Counted from the stretch's first letter, positions 37,301-49,975 are shown. The stretch: DNA of 64,000 nt from Paulinella micropora (GCA_009731375.1 BJOX01000148.1:484842-548841), one strand, 5' to 3'. Translations and numbers: made by a program. The notes: generated from the letters alone by a model not told the origin.

Positions 37301-40300
37301 GATGACGTCACCGAGCGAGTGGCGCAGTCCTTCCGAATGGCGGCGCACCGGGTCCTTGGCTCCAGATGTATACGACCCCGTTTCACCAACAATTGGTTCG
37401 ACGGGGAGCTAAAGGAGCTCATTCAGCAGCGCCGGGAGGCCTACGCATCATACAGGAGGGATGAATCGAATGCGGAAGTTTGTCTGAATTGGCTACGGCT
37501 CCGCAAGCAAATTCGGAAGGCAACTCGGGCCAAGAAGTCCGCCTCCTTCAAGCAAGTGCAGGAAGAAGCGGTCAAATGTCAACGCGAGCAATCCTCAAAG
37601 CGCTTTTGGCTACTCGCGAAGCGGCTTGGCGGGGCACGCAGAACGAAGGTCTCCGCGCCGGTGCAAAGGGAGGATGGCTCACTGGCGTGTACGCTGCCGG
37701 AAAAGGTCGCTCGGTGGGAGGAATTTCGGAAAAATTCGGTGAAGCCACGGGAAAATCCGGCAAGTGCGGCTGTTGTGGTGGAATGCTGTGCAGAAGCAGG
37801 CTCGCTGGAGTGGAGGAAGCCGAAGCTAAGCGGCAGTTCCACTGGAACGATCGCTTCAGAGATGAGGTGGCCCGGGCTGTGAAGGAGCACGAAGTAGGTG
37901 AAGACACTTGCGAAGAGCTGGACAAGCCGTTCACGCAAGAGGAGGTCCTTGCAAGGCAACGTGCCCTGAATAACCACAAAGCTTGTGGCGAGGACAAAGT
38001 GAAGAACGAGATGCTCAAGTATGGCGGCGCCTACATCAATGGCTACTTAACGCAGTACTTCAACTGGATTCGAGAAGCCGAGAGGACTCCAAAAGCTTGG
38101 GGCAAGGGAATCATCGTCAATATCCCCAAGGGTGGGGATCCTACGGATCCTGACAACTGGAGGGATATCTCGATTATTAGTTGCCTTGGTAAGCTGTATC
38201 TGTCCTTATTAGCTACTCGTCTAACGCTCTTCGTGGATGGCCCGGATAAGCTACGTCCAGAGCAGGGAGGCTTCCGCCCGGGGCGTCGCACTACGGATCA
38301 GGTCTTTACCCTTTGGCAGAGGTTGAAGGGGCGTCAGCAGCAGAAGCGGGAGTCGTATGTCCTGTTCGTCGATCTACGCAAGGCTTTCCCGTCTGTTTGG
38401 AGAGATGGCCTATTTGAGAGGCTCTGGAAGCTGGGTGTAAGGGGCAAGTTCTGGCGCACGCTACGCAGGTGCTACGAGCAGACTTCGTCGCAAGTGCTAG
38501 TTGATGGAGCACTCACCCCCGAAGTACTGGAGGGTGTAGGCGTCCAACAGGGGTCCCCTCTCTCTCCCACACTCTTCAACGTCTTTATGGATGAGCTGTG
38601 TGATCGGCTGGCGAGTGCCCTCAAGATCACGGATGTGAAGCGGCTGAACGACATCAAGGCACTTCTATACGCGGACGACGTGGCCCTCATCGCTCACAGT
38701 CGCACCGAGCTCCAGAAGATGGTCAATGTTGTGGCCAAGTTCGCGGAAGATTACCGGCTGGAAGTCAACTTGAAGCCCGGCAAGACGGAAATCATGCCCA
38801 TTTACACGTCGAGCAAGGCGAAACGACCAAGTATCAGGGAGCGAGGTGAGCCCGTGGTGTGGTTTCGCGGCCAGAAGCTTTGTGTCACCAGTCAGTACAA
38901 GTACCTGGGAGTGGTTATCACCGACGACCTGAAGTGGAAGGAGCAGGCCCTGCGGGCTACGCGTGTCACTGAAGTCGCCACCGCAGGTTGGTACTCTTTG
39001 TGGTGTGCAGGTGAGATACAAGCTAGGTATCGTCTCATGTGCTGGAATCAACTTGTGGGGGCCAAGCTGAAGTACGCCTTCGATGTCTGGCGTGCCCCCG
39101 TATCGCAGCTCACCAAGCTGGAGGCAGCAATGCTGCGCCCCATGAGGATGATTCTCGGCATCAGCCCTAAGACAAGCAAGTGGATTACACTCTTTCTGGC
39201 GCGCTCTTTGAGTGCGGAGCGTTTGCGGCGGGCGGCGCAACTGAAGTTCTATGGACGGCTGCGTGTTCTACCGGAGAAGCGATTTCCTGTCATCGCATCT
39301 CAAGTCAAATCCGACTGGACTGCGGAGGCCGAAGGCGCTATCAGGGACTCAATGGATCTACAACAAGGGCTTCAGGAGCTCCTAAATAGCTCAGAGAAGG
39401 ACCTCGAGGGTTGGTGTTCGACTGTGGACAAGTGGGCCCTTCAGCAGGACGTCAAGATGGTGCAGCAACTGATGTGGGACAAGCGAGAGGCAGGCAGCGA
39501 TCTTACTGATGGCCTGCGAGTCATCCTAAGACAAGTCTTTGGAACTAAGGAGTTCCCAAGATGGGTAGCCCTTGATGATGCGCATTATAATCTGCTTCGG
39601 AGAAGGTTGCTCAGCTGCAACAACCGCCTTCGGTTGTACCGCAGCAAGTTGGTCAGTGGCATGTCCCCTCGCTGCTTCTGTTGTCATGATGATGTCAATG
39701 AGTCCCTTGCGCACTTCTTATGGGATTGCCCCATGCATGAGGGGAGACGTAAGCAGCTGTTGCTGAGTATGCAGAGGCTCGGTGGCATGGCTGTGGGGGG
39801 TGCTGAGGGGGATGGAGGGAGTGAGGAGGGTGGTGAGGTCGTAGGCGGTGAGGTTGTGGTGGAGGATGTGTTGCTTGGGCGGGAGCGGGAGGGCTCTGTG
39901 CGGCAGGGTTGGGATGATATGTCGCCTGTGGATCAATCACGATTGTTTTGTAAGCTTTTTCAGGGGAAGTCGCGCTTCCGCAGTAACTTTAGGCTTGCTG
40001 CGTTGTTAGGGGTTACAGCGTTGCGTCCCCCTCCAAAGTTGGATGTGTTGTTTGGATCATATGTGTCTGAGTGTTGGTCTGCTAGGGAGGGTAAAAGGGA
40101 GGAGCTTGGGGTGGAGGATGGGGGCGAGGAGGTGATTGACCTCACTGAGGTTCCATCAGCTTCTGTCCCACCCTCTCCCCCAAGTGACGTTGATGTTGCG
40201 CGGCGCGGCCGTCCGCGCAGTGTGGACGTCCTGGCTAGAGAGAGGGGTTCGGGAGCGCAGCGTAGTGTCTCCGAGTTCTTCTCTTCAGCTAACACCCTCG

Positions 40301-40467
40301 CATCTAGCTCTTCATGCACTTCACAGCCCCCATCTGCCCCTGCTGTTGCTGTTGCTGCTATGTCTGTTTGGTGTTCTGACAATGCGTTGGGATCGGCTGA
40401 CCCCGGTGACCCAATGGAGGCACATGTCCAGGATCTGGATCTGATGCTATAGTCTGAGGAAGCCTAT
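34362..40467 (+). mobile_element. LINE non-LTR retrotransposon, copy 1 (near full length)
   Basis: Spans a ~980-base GC-rich 5' leader, one long ORF (35345-40452, with a one-base frameshift) and a very short 3' end, GAGGAAGCCT(ATT)n. The 5' boundary touches an N gap. The leader start (GCACAAGATGGCACTCC) is shared with LINE copy 2, so it belongs to the element. The leader contains inverted repeats, e.g. CCGAGTTG...CAACTCGG at 34713-34735. It lies between the possible 5' exons and the core exons of the Dicer-like gene, inserted sense-opposite to that gene. Confidence 0.9.
35345..40452 (+). pseudogene. LINE ORF: endonuclease and reverse transcriptase, frameshifted
   Basis: Encodes the retrotransposition enzyme. 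The N-terminal part (to about 36260) includes NLIVWGLSERANLQEIASKM and a basic RRFRDRERVRR stretch, perhaps nucleic-acid binding. An APE-type endonuclease follows (about 36270-37080): SHN, GAQEH, NGYFPQ, VADANAKLG, LLDYI, TDHKAVW. Reverse transcriptase (about 38100-38950): FRPGRRTTDQVF, FVDLRKAFPSV, GVQQGSPLSP, YADD (38668-38679) and YKYLGVVITDD. A C-terminal zinc motif CFCCHDD...HFLWDC lies near 39670-39730, then a Ser/Pro tail to TAG 40452. Compared with copy 2, one G is missing in the run at 37812-37813, which puts the rest in another frame. ATG 35345 is preceded in frame by GTG; I take the ATG. No RNase H was seen. Confidence 0.85.
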
Positions 40468-40479
40468 TATTATTATTAT

Positions 40480-40510
<31 letters not shown>

Positions 40511-40512
40511 GT
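40468..40512. repeat. (ATT)n/(AAT)n junction
   Basis: ATT and AAT units join the LINE 3' end to the next SINE. Confidence 0.9.
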
Positions 40513-40805
<293 letters not shown>

Positions 40806-40808
40806 TTT

Positions 40809-41074
40809 GGACACCGTGATAGCCCAGTGGTCAAGTTCTACCATCTGGGCCCTGTCGCCAGTTCGATTCCCGTCGGTGCCACCAGTATTTTCATTGAACA
40901 TACCGGTCCGTCTGGACCAGTATTTTCATTGAACATACCGGCCCGTCTGGAAGTGTTGGAACTGCCCTTGCGGGGGTGTCATTAGAGCTTATCGTCAATT
41001 CTTCGTACTCCCCTCACGGGTGAGACGATGGAGGCGCATGTGCAGAAATGCATCAGCCATTGACAGAGAAGCAC

Positions 41075-41075
<1 letters not shown>
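40809..41075 (+). mobile_element. tRNA-derived SINE, copy 4
   Basis: Full length with two internal units, flanked by long (ATT)n on both sides. Confidence 0.9.
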
Positions 41076-41112
<37 letters not shown>

Positions 41113-41434
41113 GTATTATCATCATCATCATTATCATCATTATTAGTTACCAGGGGTATGGTAGGCCAAGTCCTCTTGATCTGCTAACAGGGCTGACAGA
41201 CCTGTTTGTATGCAATATTGTAAGTAATATTTTATGCATGTGTGTTGTGTATGATGCATGCATGCATGTATGTATGTATGTATGTATGTATGTATGCATG
41301 CATGCATGAATGTATGTATGTATGTATGTATGTATATCTACGCATCTACGTACGTGTATGTATGCATGTATGTATGTATGTATGCAAGTCCATATCTACA
41401 TCTATGATTATCTACATCGATAGAAAATGCATAC
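41076..41434. other. (ATT)n, short unique stretch, (GTAT)n
   Basis: The SINE tail, then about 110 bases of unique sequence (41147-41255) without a recognisable gene, then GTAT/GCAT repeat up to the donor of exon 41435-42093. Confidence 0.6.
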
Positions 41435-41668
41435 ATGATAGAGCCTTGTTGATCTCTTGCTTGGACGCGTCGGAACCCGTCAGATTGTTGTGGTTGTGGT
41501 TGTTGTTGTTGTTGTTGCTGTTGTTGCTGTTGTTGTTGTTGTTGTTGTCGTTGTCGTTGTTGTTGCTGCTGTTGTTGTTGTTGTTGTTGTTGTTGCTGCT
41601 GCTGCTGCTGCTACCGCTGTTGTTGTTGTTGTTGTTGTTGTTGTTGCTGCTGCTGCTGCTGCTACCGC

Positions 41669-41699
<31 letters not shown>

Positions 41700-41806
41700 G
41701 CTGCTGCTGTTGTTGTTGTTGTTGTTGTTGCTGTTGCTGTTGCTGTTGTTGCTGTTGTTGCTGTTGTTGTTGTTGCTGCTGCTGCTGTTGTTGTTGTTGC
41801 TGTTGC

Positions 41807-41849
<43 letters not shown>

Positions 41850-41926
41850 GCTGCTGTTGTTGTTGCTGTTGTTGTTGATGTTGTCCAAGGGCGAGTTGAC
41901 CTTGGCTGGATCGGAAGAAGAAGAAG

Positions 41927-41957
<31 letters not shown>

Positions 41958-41978
41958 GGTAGTAGTAGTAGTAGTAGC

Positions 41979-42037
<59 letters not shown>

Positions 42038-42095
42038 CCAAAGCTTTGTCATGTGTCTCGCTGTCGTTCTCTGTGCCATGACATTTGGTTGGCCT

Positions 42096-42170
<75 letters not shown>

Positions 42171-42216
42171 ATGTGTCACTGTCGTTTTCTGTGCGAAGAG
42201 ATTTGGTTGGCCTAGT

Positions 42217-42302
<86 letters not shown>

Positions 42303-43141
42303 GAGATGTCGCAAAAGGAATGTAGTCCTTGCAAAGGAACGCAGTTTCACATCAAACAGTAATTTGTGTACTGTGCATGTGTCCGGGATGGGCATCACGG
42401 GTAGACTGTGTTCTGGAAAAAAGAAGGGGAGGACGTTGAAGAAAAAGGCAATCTAGGAATGGAGAGTGGGGAGGATAAGGAAGAAATGAAAGAAAAGGAA
42501 GCCGTTAGTCCAAGTGTTTTGAGCACCGTAAGCTTGCGCAAGCTACAATGATGACATTGTATAAGGCCTAAACCCCCGAAGGGACCTAGCCCGGGCTATG
42601 CAACACTGGACGGCTATGANNNNNNNNNNNNNNNNNNNNNNNNNNNNNNNNNNNNNNNNNNNNNNNNNNNNNNNNNNNNNNNNNNNNNNNNNNNNNNNNN
42701 NNNNNNNNNNNNNNNNNNNNNNNNNNNNNNNNNNNNNNNNNNNNNNNNNNNNNNNNNNNNNNNNNNNNNNNNNNNNNNNNNNNNNNNNNNNNNNNNNNNN
42801 NNNNNNNNNNNNNNNNNNNNNNNNNNNNNNNNNNNNNNNNNNNNNNNNNNNNNNNNNNNNNNNNNNNNNNNNNNNNNNNNNNNNNNNNNNNNNNNNNNNN
42901 NNNNNNNNNNNNNNNNNNNNNNNNNNNNNNNNNNNNNNNNNNNNNNNNNNNNNCCTTCTACAACCCCGACTTCATCAACCCTTTGCATCACGCCCCGACT
43001 TCATCAGCCATGGTCAGGAGTTGGTTGCCTGTTTAGCCCTTGCGCTGCGCGCGATTAACGGCGGACACAAAATCGTCATTGTAGGAGATAGTTAGATCTG
43101 AACCCCAGGCTGAGTTGCCAGTGGCAGAGACCGTCTCCAGG

Positions 43142-43202
<61 letters not shown>

Positions 43203-43209
43203 ATAGATG

Positions 43210-43259
<50 letters not shown>

Positions 43260-43313
43260 CAGATCAATGTGTCTCGCTGTCGTTTTCTGTGCGAAGACAT
43301 TGGTTGGCCTAGT

Positions 43314-43411
<98 letters not shown>

Positions 43412-43441
43412 TGATAGATAGATAGATAGATGGATGGATAG

Positions 43442-43504
<63 letters not shown>

Positions 43505-44032
43505 TATAAATAGATGAAATATCGACTAATGTCAGAAAATGGAGCTTCTGATTTCGTCAACCAAGGAAGTCTGTGGGTAAAGTATTAACCCGATGCCCAG
43601 CTAAGCCGTGATGTTTGCACGGAAGGGACTGATACAGGCGATACCAAAACCTCCCTAGTACCAGGCGGGGCCAGGGCTCGTTCCATAAGCGCCCCTTGCA
43701 GAACGAGCTCCCACCTCCATTACAGAGGGCCCAGTAAGCAGATGGAGTTTCGAGACTGTTCGACAGTCTAGTATAAACCGACAGAGCACTGTGGGTTTTA
43801 TTCCGGGCTCAACAAGCGAGAAAGGGCACCCTGAGGGAACAGGATTGTGCTTCCCGTCGCTATTTCGGCATGTGACTTATAGGCGTATGGCTAGGCACAC
43901 ATAAGGCACCCCACCACGGGCCCAGCATACCCACACCATCCCCTAATTCTCTGTCTGTCGACAGATGGCACCCATTTCAAAAAAACCAGATAGATAGATA
44001 GACAGATTGATAGATAGATAGATAGATAGATC

Positions 44033-44113
<81 letters not shown>

Positions 44114-44194
44114 GAGATAGATAGATAAATGTGTCTCGCTGTCGTTCTCTGTGCGAAGACAGTTGGTTGGCTTAGTATAGATAAATAGATAGAC

Positions 44195-44255
<61 letters not shown>

Positions 44256-44259
44256 TATC

Positions 44260-44302
<43 letters not shown>

Positions 44303-44343
44303 CGATAGATAGATCGATTGATAGATCGATTGATAGATCGATC

Positions 44344-44388
<45 letters not shown>

Positions 44389-44389
44389 T

Positions 44390-44433
<44 letters not shown>

Positions 44434-45615
44434 CTCGTGTTGAGAGACCGCGACAGGTTGTGTTCTGAGTCTGTCGCCTGCTTGCGCTTGTTACTGGGGC
44501 TGGAGCGCTCATCGTCCACGGCCTTCACCACGTCCTCCTCACTTCTGCTTGAACCGACTGCACTATCCACGGCCTTGCGCTCGCTGCTAGGGCTGGAACC
44601 ATCGCCGTGATCACCGTCCACGGCCTTCACCACGTCCTCCTCACTTCTGCTTGAACCGACTGCACTATCCACGGCCTTGCGCTCAGCTCCGCTTGACTCA
44701 ACTTCCAAGCTGGCCTGATCTTCCTCAAATAGCTTACGGCTCTCGACTGAGTCGACTGCACGTGACGCTGCACAATCTCCTGGCTTTCCTTCACGTAGCT
44801 GACGGCCTTCGCTTGCACGTGACGCTGCACAATCTCCTGGATTTCCTTCACGTAGCTGACGGACTTCGCTTGCATCGGCTGCACAATCTCCCTGCTTTTC
44901 TGCAATAACTTTGCTGCGTTTGCGCAGTGCCCTTTTGGCCTTCCTTCTCGCAGCTCTGAGAGCGTCCTGGTAGGCCTCACCGTCTGCATACATACATACA
45001 TAGATACATACATGCATACATATATGCATGCATGCATGCATGCATGCATGCATACATACATACATACATACAAACATACATACATACATACATACATACA
45101 TACATACATACATACATACATACGTACGTACATACATACATACATGTATACGTACATACATACATACATACATACATACATACATACATACATGTATACG
45201 TACGTACATACATACATACATACATACATACATACATACATGTATACATGTATACATACATACATACATACATGCATACATACATACATACATACGTGCT
45301 TTCTGACCTTGCACCTTCCAGACTAAGCTGAGACAACCGCGCCAACATACATACATACATGTATACGTACATACATACATACATACATACATACATACAT
45401 GCATGCATACATACATACATACATACATGCTTCTTACCTTGCACCTTCCAGACTAAGCTGAGACAACCGCGCCAAGCCAGACACAACAATGACACCTACA
45501 TGCATACACATAGATACATAATAATTATGTGCGTATGTATGTATGTATGTATGTATGTATGTATGTATTTGTTTATTTACATATGTGTACATACATACAT
45601 ACATACATACATACA

Positions 45616-45646
<31 letters not shown>

Positions 45647-46302
45647 GCATACATACATACATACATACATACATACATACATACATACATGCATACATAC
45701 ATACATACATACATACATACATACATACATACACACCCTGCAGCAAAATAAGACGGTCTAACATATGTCAGCCATTCATTCATACATACATACATACATA
45801 TATGTATGTATGTACATACATACATACATATATACATACATATATACATACATATATACATGCATACATACATGCATACATACATACATACATACATACA
45901 TACATAAATATATACATACATATATACATACATATATACATACATATATACATACATACATACATTCATACATACATACATACATACATACATACATACA
46001 TACATACATACATACATACATACATACATAACAGCGGAGTCCAGCCACGCGCCGTTTTGCTCTTGTTACTATTACTGTTACTAGTATTATTTTCCTTGTT
46101 ATTATTGTTATAATATTGTTACTATAGACGCTTAGAGTTTGTGTGTGCTTTTTTCCAACCTGTTGCTGGGATAGAGACACGGTACGCAGCTGTCCTGTCT
46201 TGTCTTTCAACGGACATAGCTGAGCAAAGCAATTGCCTTTTTTGTCCGGTTGGGCAGATGCATTGCCAATTTTCCCTGGGGGGTCGGTTTCTTGTTGCTG
46301 CG

Positions 46303-46358
<56 letters not shown>

Positions 46359-46387
46359 CAGACAGGCAGAGAGAGCGACAGACAGGC

Positions 46388-46424
<37 letters not shown>

Positions 46425-46658
46425 GATAGAAAACAAGGTCGGTAAATGCATCGGCATAGCACAATCCATTTATTTAAGACAAGAAATAGACAGGTAGATA
46501 TCTGACCCATGCTCTTAGGTCGAGAGTAGACTTTTCCTCTTTACACCTTTAAGTATCATGTACAATAGACAAGTAGATATGGTACCCATGCTCTGAGATC
46601 GAGCGTAAATATTTCGTTGCTGTCTGCTGGTAAGTGGCTGAAGATGGAGGAGGAGGAG

Positions 46659-46696
<38 letters not shown>

Positions 46697-47223
46697 GGAG
46701 GAGGAAGAAGAAGAAGAAGAAGAAGTAGAAGAAGAAGAAGAAGAAGAGGGGGGAGGAAAGGGAAGTTTGCCAGGTGAGAGGAGGAGGAGAGGAGAGACAA
46801 GAACTTCCTGCGTGTTCTTGTCCATTGGAGGAAGGAAAGGAGGAGGAGAAGGAGAAGGAGCAGGAGGAGCAGGAGGAGGAGGAGGAGGAGAAGAAGAAGA
46901 AGAAGAAGAAGAAAAACAGAGTAGTGGAGGAGGAGGAGGAGGAGGAGGAGAAGAAGCAGAAGAAGAAGAAGAAGAAGAAGAAGAAGAAGAAGAAGAAGAA
47001 GAAGAAGAAGAGAGTAGAGGAGATGTGGGCTTGGCGGGGCTGTGGCTGGAGAAGGTAAGCAGGTAAAGGTAAAAGCGCTGGGAAGGTAAGGTTGAGGTCG
47101 GGATTGAATGACGGGGATTTTTTGCGCATGATGCAGTAGCAGTTGTAGTAGTAATAGGAGTAGAAGAAGATAAAGGAGAAGAAGTGGGAGGAGGAATTGT
47201 CGTAGTAGTAGTAGTAGTAGTAA

Positions 47224-47266
<43 letters not shown>

Positions 47267-48660
47267 CGTAGTAGTAGTAGTCGTATTAGTAGTGGTGGTG
47301 GTGGTGGTGGCGGTGGTGGTAGAAGAAGAAGATGAAGGAGCAGTTGAGGGAGAAGACGACGACGACGACGACGAAGAAGAAGAAGAAGAAGAAGAAGAAG
47401 GAGGAGGAGGAGGAGGTGGAGGAGGAGGAGGATGGAAAACAGGAGGTGGAAGAGCGCTGTGAGACCCACACTGCTCAAATCTGCATACATACATGCATAC
47501 AAGCATACATAGATACATAGATACATACATAGAAATAGCAGGTGGAGGAGCGGTGTGAGGGCCAAACTGCTCAATGCTGTATACATACATACATACATAC
47601 ATACATACATACATACATACATGCTTACCTACATACAACATTCATACCTGAATGGTTTAACGCAAAGCCAGCGTGGCAACCTTGCCCTGTATACATACAC
47701 ACATACACACATACATTCATGCATACATACATGCAGATATACATATATACATATACATATACATACATGCATTCATTCATACATACGTACATACATACAT
47801 ACATACATACATACATACATACATACATACATACCTACACTATACACCATACATACATACATGTGTACACTACCTGAATAAAGAATTCACGACAGACCCT
47901 CTCTCCTACACACTATCAGATGTATGATTGATTATATTGTGCTATATCGGTCATATTATTTGTGTGGTTTGTTTTTCTTCTATTTTGCTTCACATGCTGA
48001 TCATATCTATTTCTTGTTACCTATTGCTACCTATTTACTTCCCCTCTCTTCTCAAAATTTCCTCAAAGGTTTCTCTCTGTGTCTGTCTGTCTGTCTGTAC
48101 GTATGTATGTATGTATGAATGTATGTTAAGCGTGTATGTATCTGCGTACATACGTATGTGCGCATGCACATACGTATGTATGCATGTATTACTATGCATA
48201 CCTGGAGATACAATTCAAAGACCCATACCCCTCTCTTCTCAAAATTTTCTCAAAGGCCTCTCCCTAATTTATGCATGTATGCATGTCTGTCTGTCTGTAT
48301 GCCTGTATGCATGCTTGCACGTATGTATGCGTTTATGTATGTACGTATGGATACCTGAAGAAAGAATTTACGATACACCCTTGTCCATCCCCTTCTCTGC
48401 TTAAAATCTCCTCAAACGTTTGTTCCGCATCGGGCTGATGGGAAACACTGAAGAGCTGCAGACTGCCAGACAGCAAACCTAACGTTGCGTAGATATAGAT
48501 ATGCAGACATGCAGAATATTACATCAGTGATGAGATGCGGTGAAGGGCTGAAGGTGCCAGACAGCAGACCTGGGATGTTACCACTTCGAAACTTGCGGTC
48601 GCTTTGGATGAACCCAAGTTCTTGGACTATCCTCACACACTTGTCCACCTCGAAAATTTG
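41435..48660 (-). CDS. Phase-linked exons, possible 5' part of the Dicer-like gene
   Basis: Eight exons join in phase: 48582-48660, 48355-48478, 47648-47686, 46586-47480, 46160-46297, 45438-45495, 44449-44983 and 41435-42093 (about 842 codons). The last ends with one base (T) that forms a Tyr codon with the AC opening Dicer-like exon 32671-32708, so one gene of about 2190 residues over 31 kb is possible. The intervening 8.7 kb would hold LINE copy 1 and SINEs. Visible pieces: [34 protein letters not shown], a 298-codon exon of Ser/Pro/Thr runs, [20 protein letters not shown], a Lys/Arg-rich helix ([18 protein letters not shown]) with repeats of GDCAAS and [20 protein letters not shown], and an Asn/Ser/Thr-rich exon. 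No Dicer helicase or DUF283 motif is recognised, so a separate upstream gene is the main alternative. The true start is not found. The single-frame reading of the long Ser/Pro exon is the weakest part. Confidence 0.35.
41480..42045. repeat. (TTG)n/(GCT)n, (GAA)n and (GTA)n trinucleotide tract within an exon
   Basis: On the minus strand, in the frame of exon 41435-42093, this reads as long Asn runs with Ser, then Ser and Thr runs. A short normal stretch ([11 protein letters not shown], about 41880-41915) and the normal ends ([27 protein letters not shown]) suggest a coding exon enlarged by repeats. Confidence 0.7.
42100..42300 (-). repeat. (GATA)n with acceptor-edge copy of exon 41435-42093
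   Basis: Two (GATA)n blocks flank a copy of the exon start ([13 protein letters not shown], about 42168-42217) with its CTAG acceptor. Further copies of the same edge lie at about 43262-43314 and 44130-44178. Confidence 0.75.
42300..42619 (+). repeat. Dispersed element B, copy 4 (longest)
   Basis: Starts GATGAGATGTCGCAAAAGG after (GATA)n and continues through the AGCTTGCGCAAGCT palindrome to TGGACGGCTATGA, where it is cut by the N gap 42620-42953. Confidence 0.8.
42620..42953. other. Sequence gap (334 N)
   Basis: Unresolved bases inside or next to element B. Confidence 0.98.
42954..43140. other. Unique sequence after the gap
   Basis: About 190 bases with a short plus-strand frame ([18 protein letters not shown]). 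It may be the remainder of a long element B or an unrelated gene remnant; nothing is recognised. Confidence 0.4.
43141..43512. repeat. (GATA)n tracts with an exon-edge copy
   Basis: Long GATA tracts with one acceptor-edge copy of exon 41435-42093 at about 43262-43314. Confidence 0.9.
43513..43990 (-). repeat. Dispersed element C, copy 3
   Basis: Read on the minus strand it begins at GGTTTTTTTGAAATGGG, that is, it lacks the first ~70 bases of the longest copy, and ends in ATATTTCATC(TATC)n. Confidence 0.8.
43991..44432. repeat. (GATA)n/(GATC)n tracts
   Basis: GATA with GATCGATC variants; one exon-edge copy at about 44130-44178 (acceptor edge of exon 41435-42093). Confidence 0.9.
44984..46040. 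repeat. (ATAC)n tracts with exon and exon-edge islands
   Basis: About 1 kb of ATAC with GCAT, ACGT and TATA variants. Islands: a donor-edge copy of exon 45438-45495 (about 45297-45345, frame SQLSLEGAR in one reading), the exon itself, and 45740-45780, which resembles the coding stretch near 28140-28180 in the Dicer-like gene. Confidence 0.85.
46300..46540. repeat. (GA)n tract and donor-edge copy
   Basis: GA/GACAGGCAGA repeats (46302-46430), a short unique patch, and at about 46505-46545 a copy of the end of exon 46586-47480 (DLRAW region with GT donor). Confidence 0.7.
46630..47440. repeat. (GGA/GAA)n and (GTA)n trinucleotide tracts within an exon
   Basis: On the minus strand these are Ser, Pro and Thr runs of exon 46586-47480, interrupted by normal sequence ([34 protein letters not shown]). 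Confidence 0.8.
47490..47870. repeat. (ATAC)n with acceptor-edge copy
   Basis: ATAC/CATTC repeats around exon 47648-47686. At about 47540-47582 lies a copy of the start of exon 46586-47480 ([12 protein letters not shown] beside [13 protein letters not shown]). Confidence 0.75.
47871..48262 (-). repeat. Donor-edge copies of exon 48355-48478
   Basis: Two direct copies of the exon end ([10 protein letters not shown]...FFR with GTAT donor): about 48190-48262 ([12 protein letters not shown]...) and a split, worn copy within 47871-48072 ([11 protein letters not shown]). GTAT repeats lie between them. Confidence 0.65.
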
Positions 48661-48780
48661 CTAGAAAATAGCCAAACCTGTTTTGGCTATTTTCTATCAA
48701 ATTTTCGAGGTGGATAAATGTGTGAGGATAGTCCAAGAACTTGAGTTCATCCAAACCGACCGCAAGTTTGAAGTGGGAAG
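48540..48780. repeat. Inverted duplication of an exon (hairpin)
   Basis: The ~95 bases of exon 48582-48660 and its 5' flank recur as inverted complement at about 48684-48775 after a short spacer (CCAAACCTGTTTTGG). The arms differ at only a few positions. The copy is the only inverted one; all other exon-edge copies are direct. Confidence 0.8.
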
Positions 48781-48784
48781 TGCA

Positions 48785-49065
48785 CGGTATGAGATGGTAT
48801 GGGATAGTATGGGATGGTATGGGATGGTATGTGATGATATGGTATGGTATGGGATGGTATGGTATGGGATGGGATGGGATGGTATGGGATGGTATGTTAT
48901 GGTATGGTATGGTATGATATGGTATGGTATGGTATGGTATAGTATGGTATGGTATGGTATGGTATGGTATGGTATGGTAGGTATGGTATGGTAATATGGT
49001 ACGGCTATGGTATGGCTAGGATGGCTAGGGCATGGCTAGGGCATGGCTAGGCTATGGTATGGTGG
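48785..49065. repeat. (GGTAT)n pentanucleotide array
   Basis: About 280 bases of GGTAT/GGGAT units, passing into GGCTA variants at the right end. Confidence 0.95.
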
Positions 49066-49255
49066 GACCCCACTGGTAGAGCTGCTTTACTCCCAACACA
49101 CACACCGCGCCTTCAGCTCGCTTCTTGTTGCGCCGGAACGGGCCTGTCGAATACATCATAGTGTTCGTCTAACCTGAAATTTGTCTTCTCTCCATCGATA
49201 CTATTATGTTGAATGTGAAACGCGGAGCACGTCGTATCATCCATGCATCCTTCCA
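49066..49255. other. Unique segment upstream of the possible 5' exons
   Basis: About 190 bases. On the minus strand an ATG at about 49236 opens a 43-codon frame (MDDTTCSAFHIQHNSIDGEK...), with a possible donor GTTAGACG. The phase does not fit exon 48582-48660, so it is not called a first exon. Confidence 0.35.
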
Positions 49256-49264
49256 TCTACCTAC

Positions 49265-49343
<79 letters not shown>
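49256..49343. repeat. (TATC)n tract
   Basis: Pure TATC leading into element C. Confidence 0.95.
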
Positions 49344-49684
49344 CGGGAAGCACAATCCTGTTCCCTCAGGGTGCCCTTTCTCGCTTGTTGAGCCCGGAAT
49401 AAAACCCACAGTGCTCTGTCGGTTTATACTAGACTGTCGAACAGTCTCGAAACTCCATCTGCTTACTGGGCCCTCTGTAATGGAGGTGGGAGCTCGTTCT
49501 GCAAGGGGCGCTTTATGGAACGAGCCCTGGCCCCGCCTGGTACTAGGGAGCTTTGGTATTGCCTGTATCAGTCCCTTCCGTGCAAACATCACGGCTTAGC
49601 TGGGCATCGGGTTAATACTTTACCCACAGACTTCCTGGTTGACGAAATCAGAAGCTCCTTTTTTCTGACATTAGTCGATATTTC

Positions 49685-49686
<2 letters not shown>
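49344..49686 (+). repeat. Dispersed element C, copy 4 (5'-truncated)
   Basis: Starts at CGGGAAGCACAATCC, inside the element, and ends ATATTTCATC(TATC)n. Orientation is opposite to the copies at 4618 and 43513. Confidence 0.8.
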
Positions 49687-49765
<79 letters not shown>

Positions 49766-49813
49766 CCTATTAGATAGATAGACAGACAGATAGATAGATA
49801 GATAGATATATAG

Positions 49814-49844
<31 letters not shown>

Positions 49845-49860
49845 GATGGAAGGATGGGTG

Positions 49861-49897
<37 letters not shown>

Positions 49898-49900
49898 ATG

Positions 49901-49969
<69 letters not shown>

Positions 49970-49975
49970 GTATCG
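49687..49975. repeat. (TATC)n then (GATA)n, inverted junction
   Basis: The TATC tail of element C meets GATA units at about 49770, so complementary repeat arms of roughly 85 and 200 bases face each other. Confidence 0.9.

Noticed and set aside
49171-49236. First exon of the Dicer-like gene (ATG near 49236)
   Set aside because: It ends in a phase that does not match exon 48582-48660, and the putative downstream intron of 30 bases is too short.
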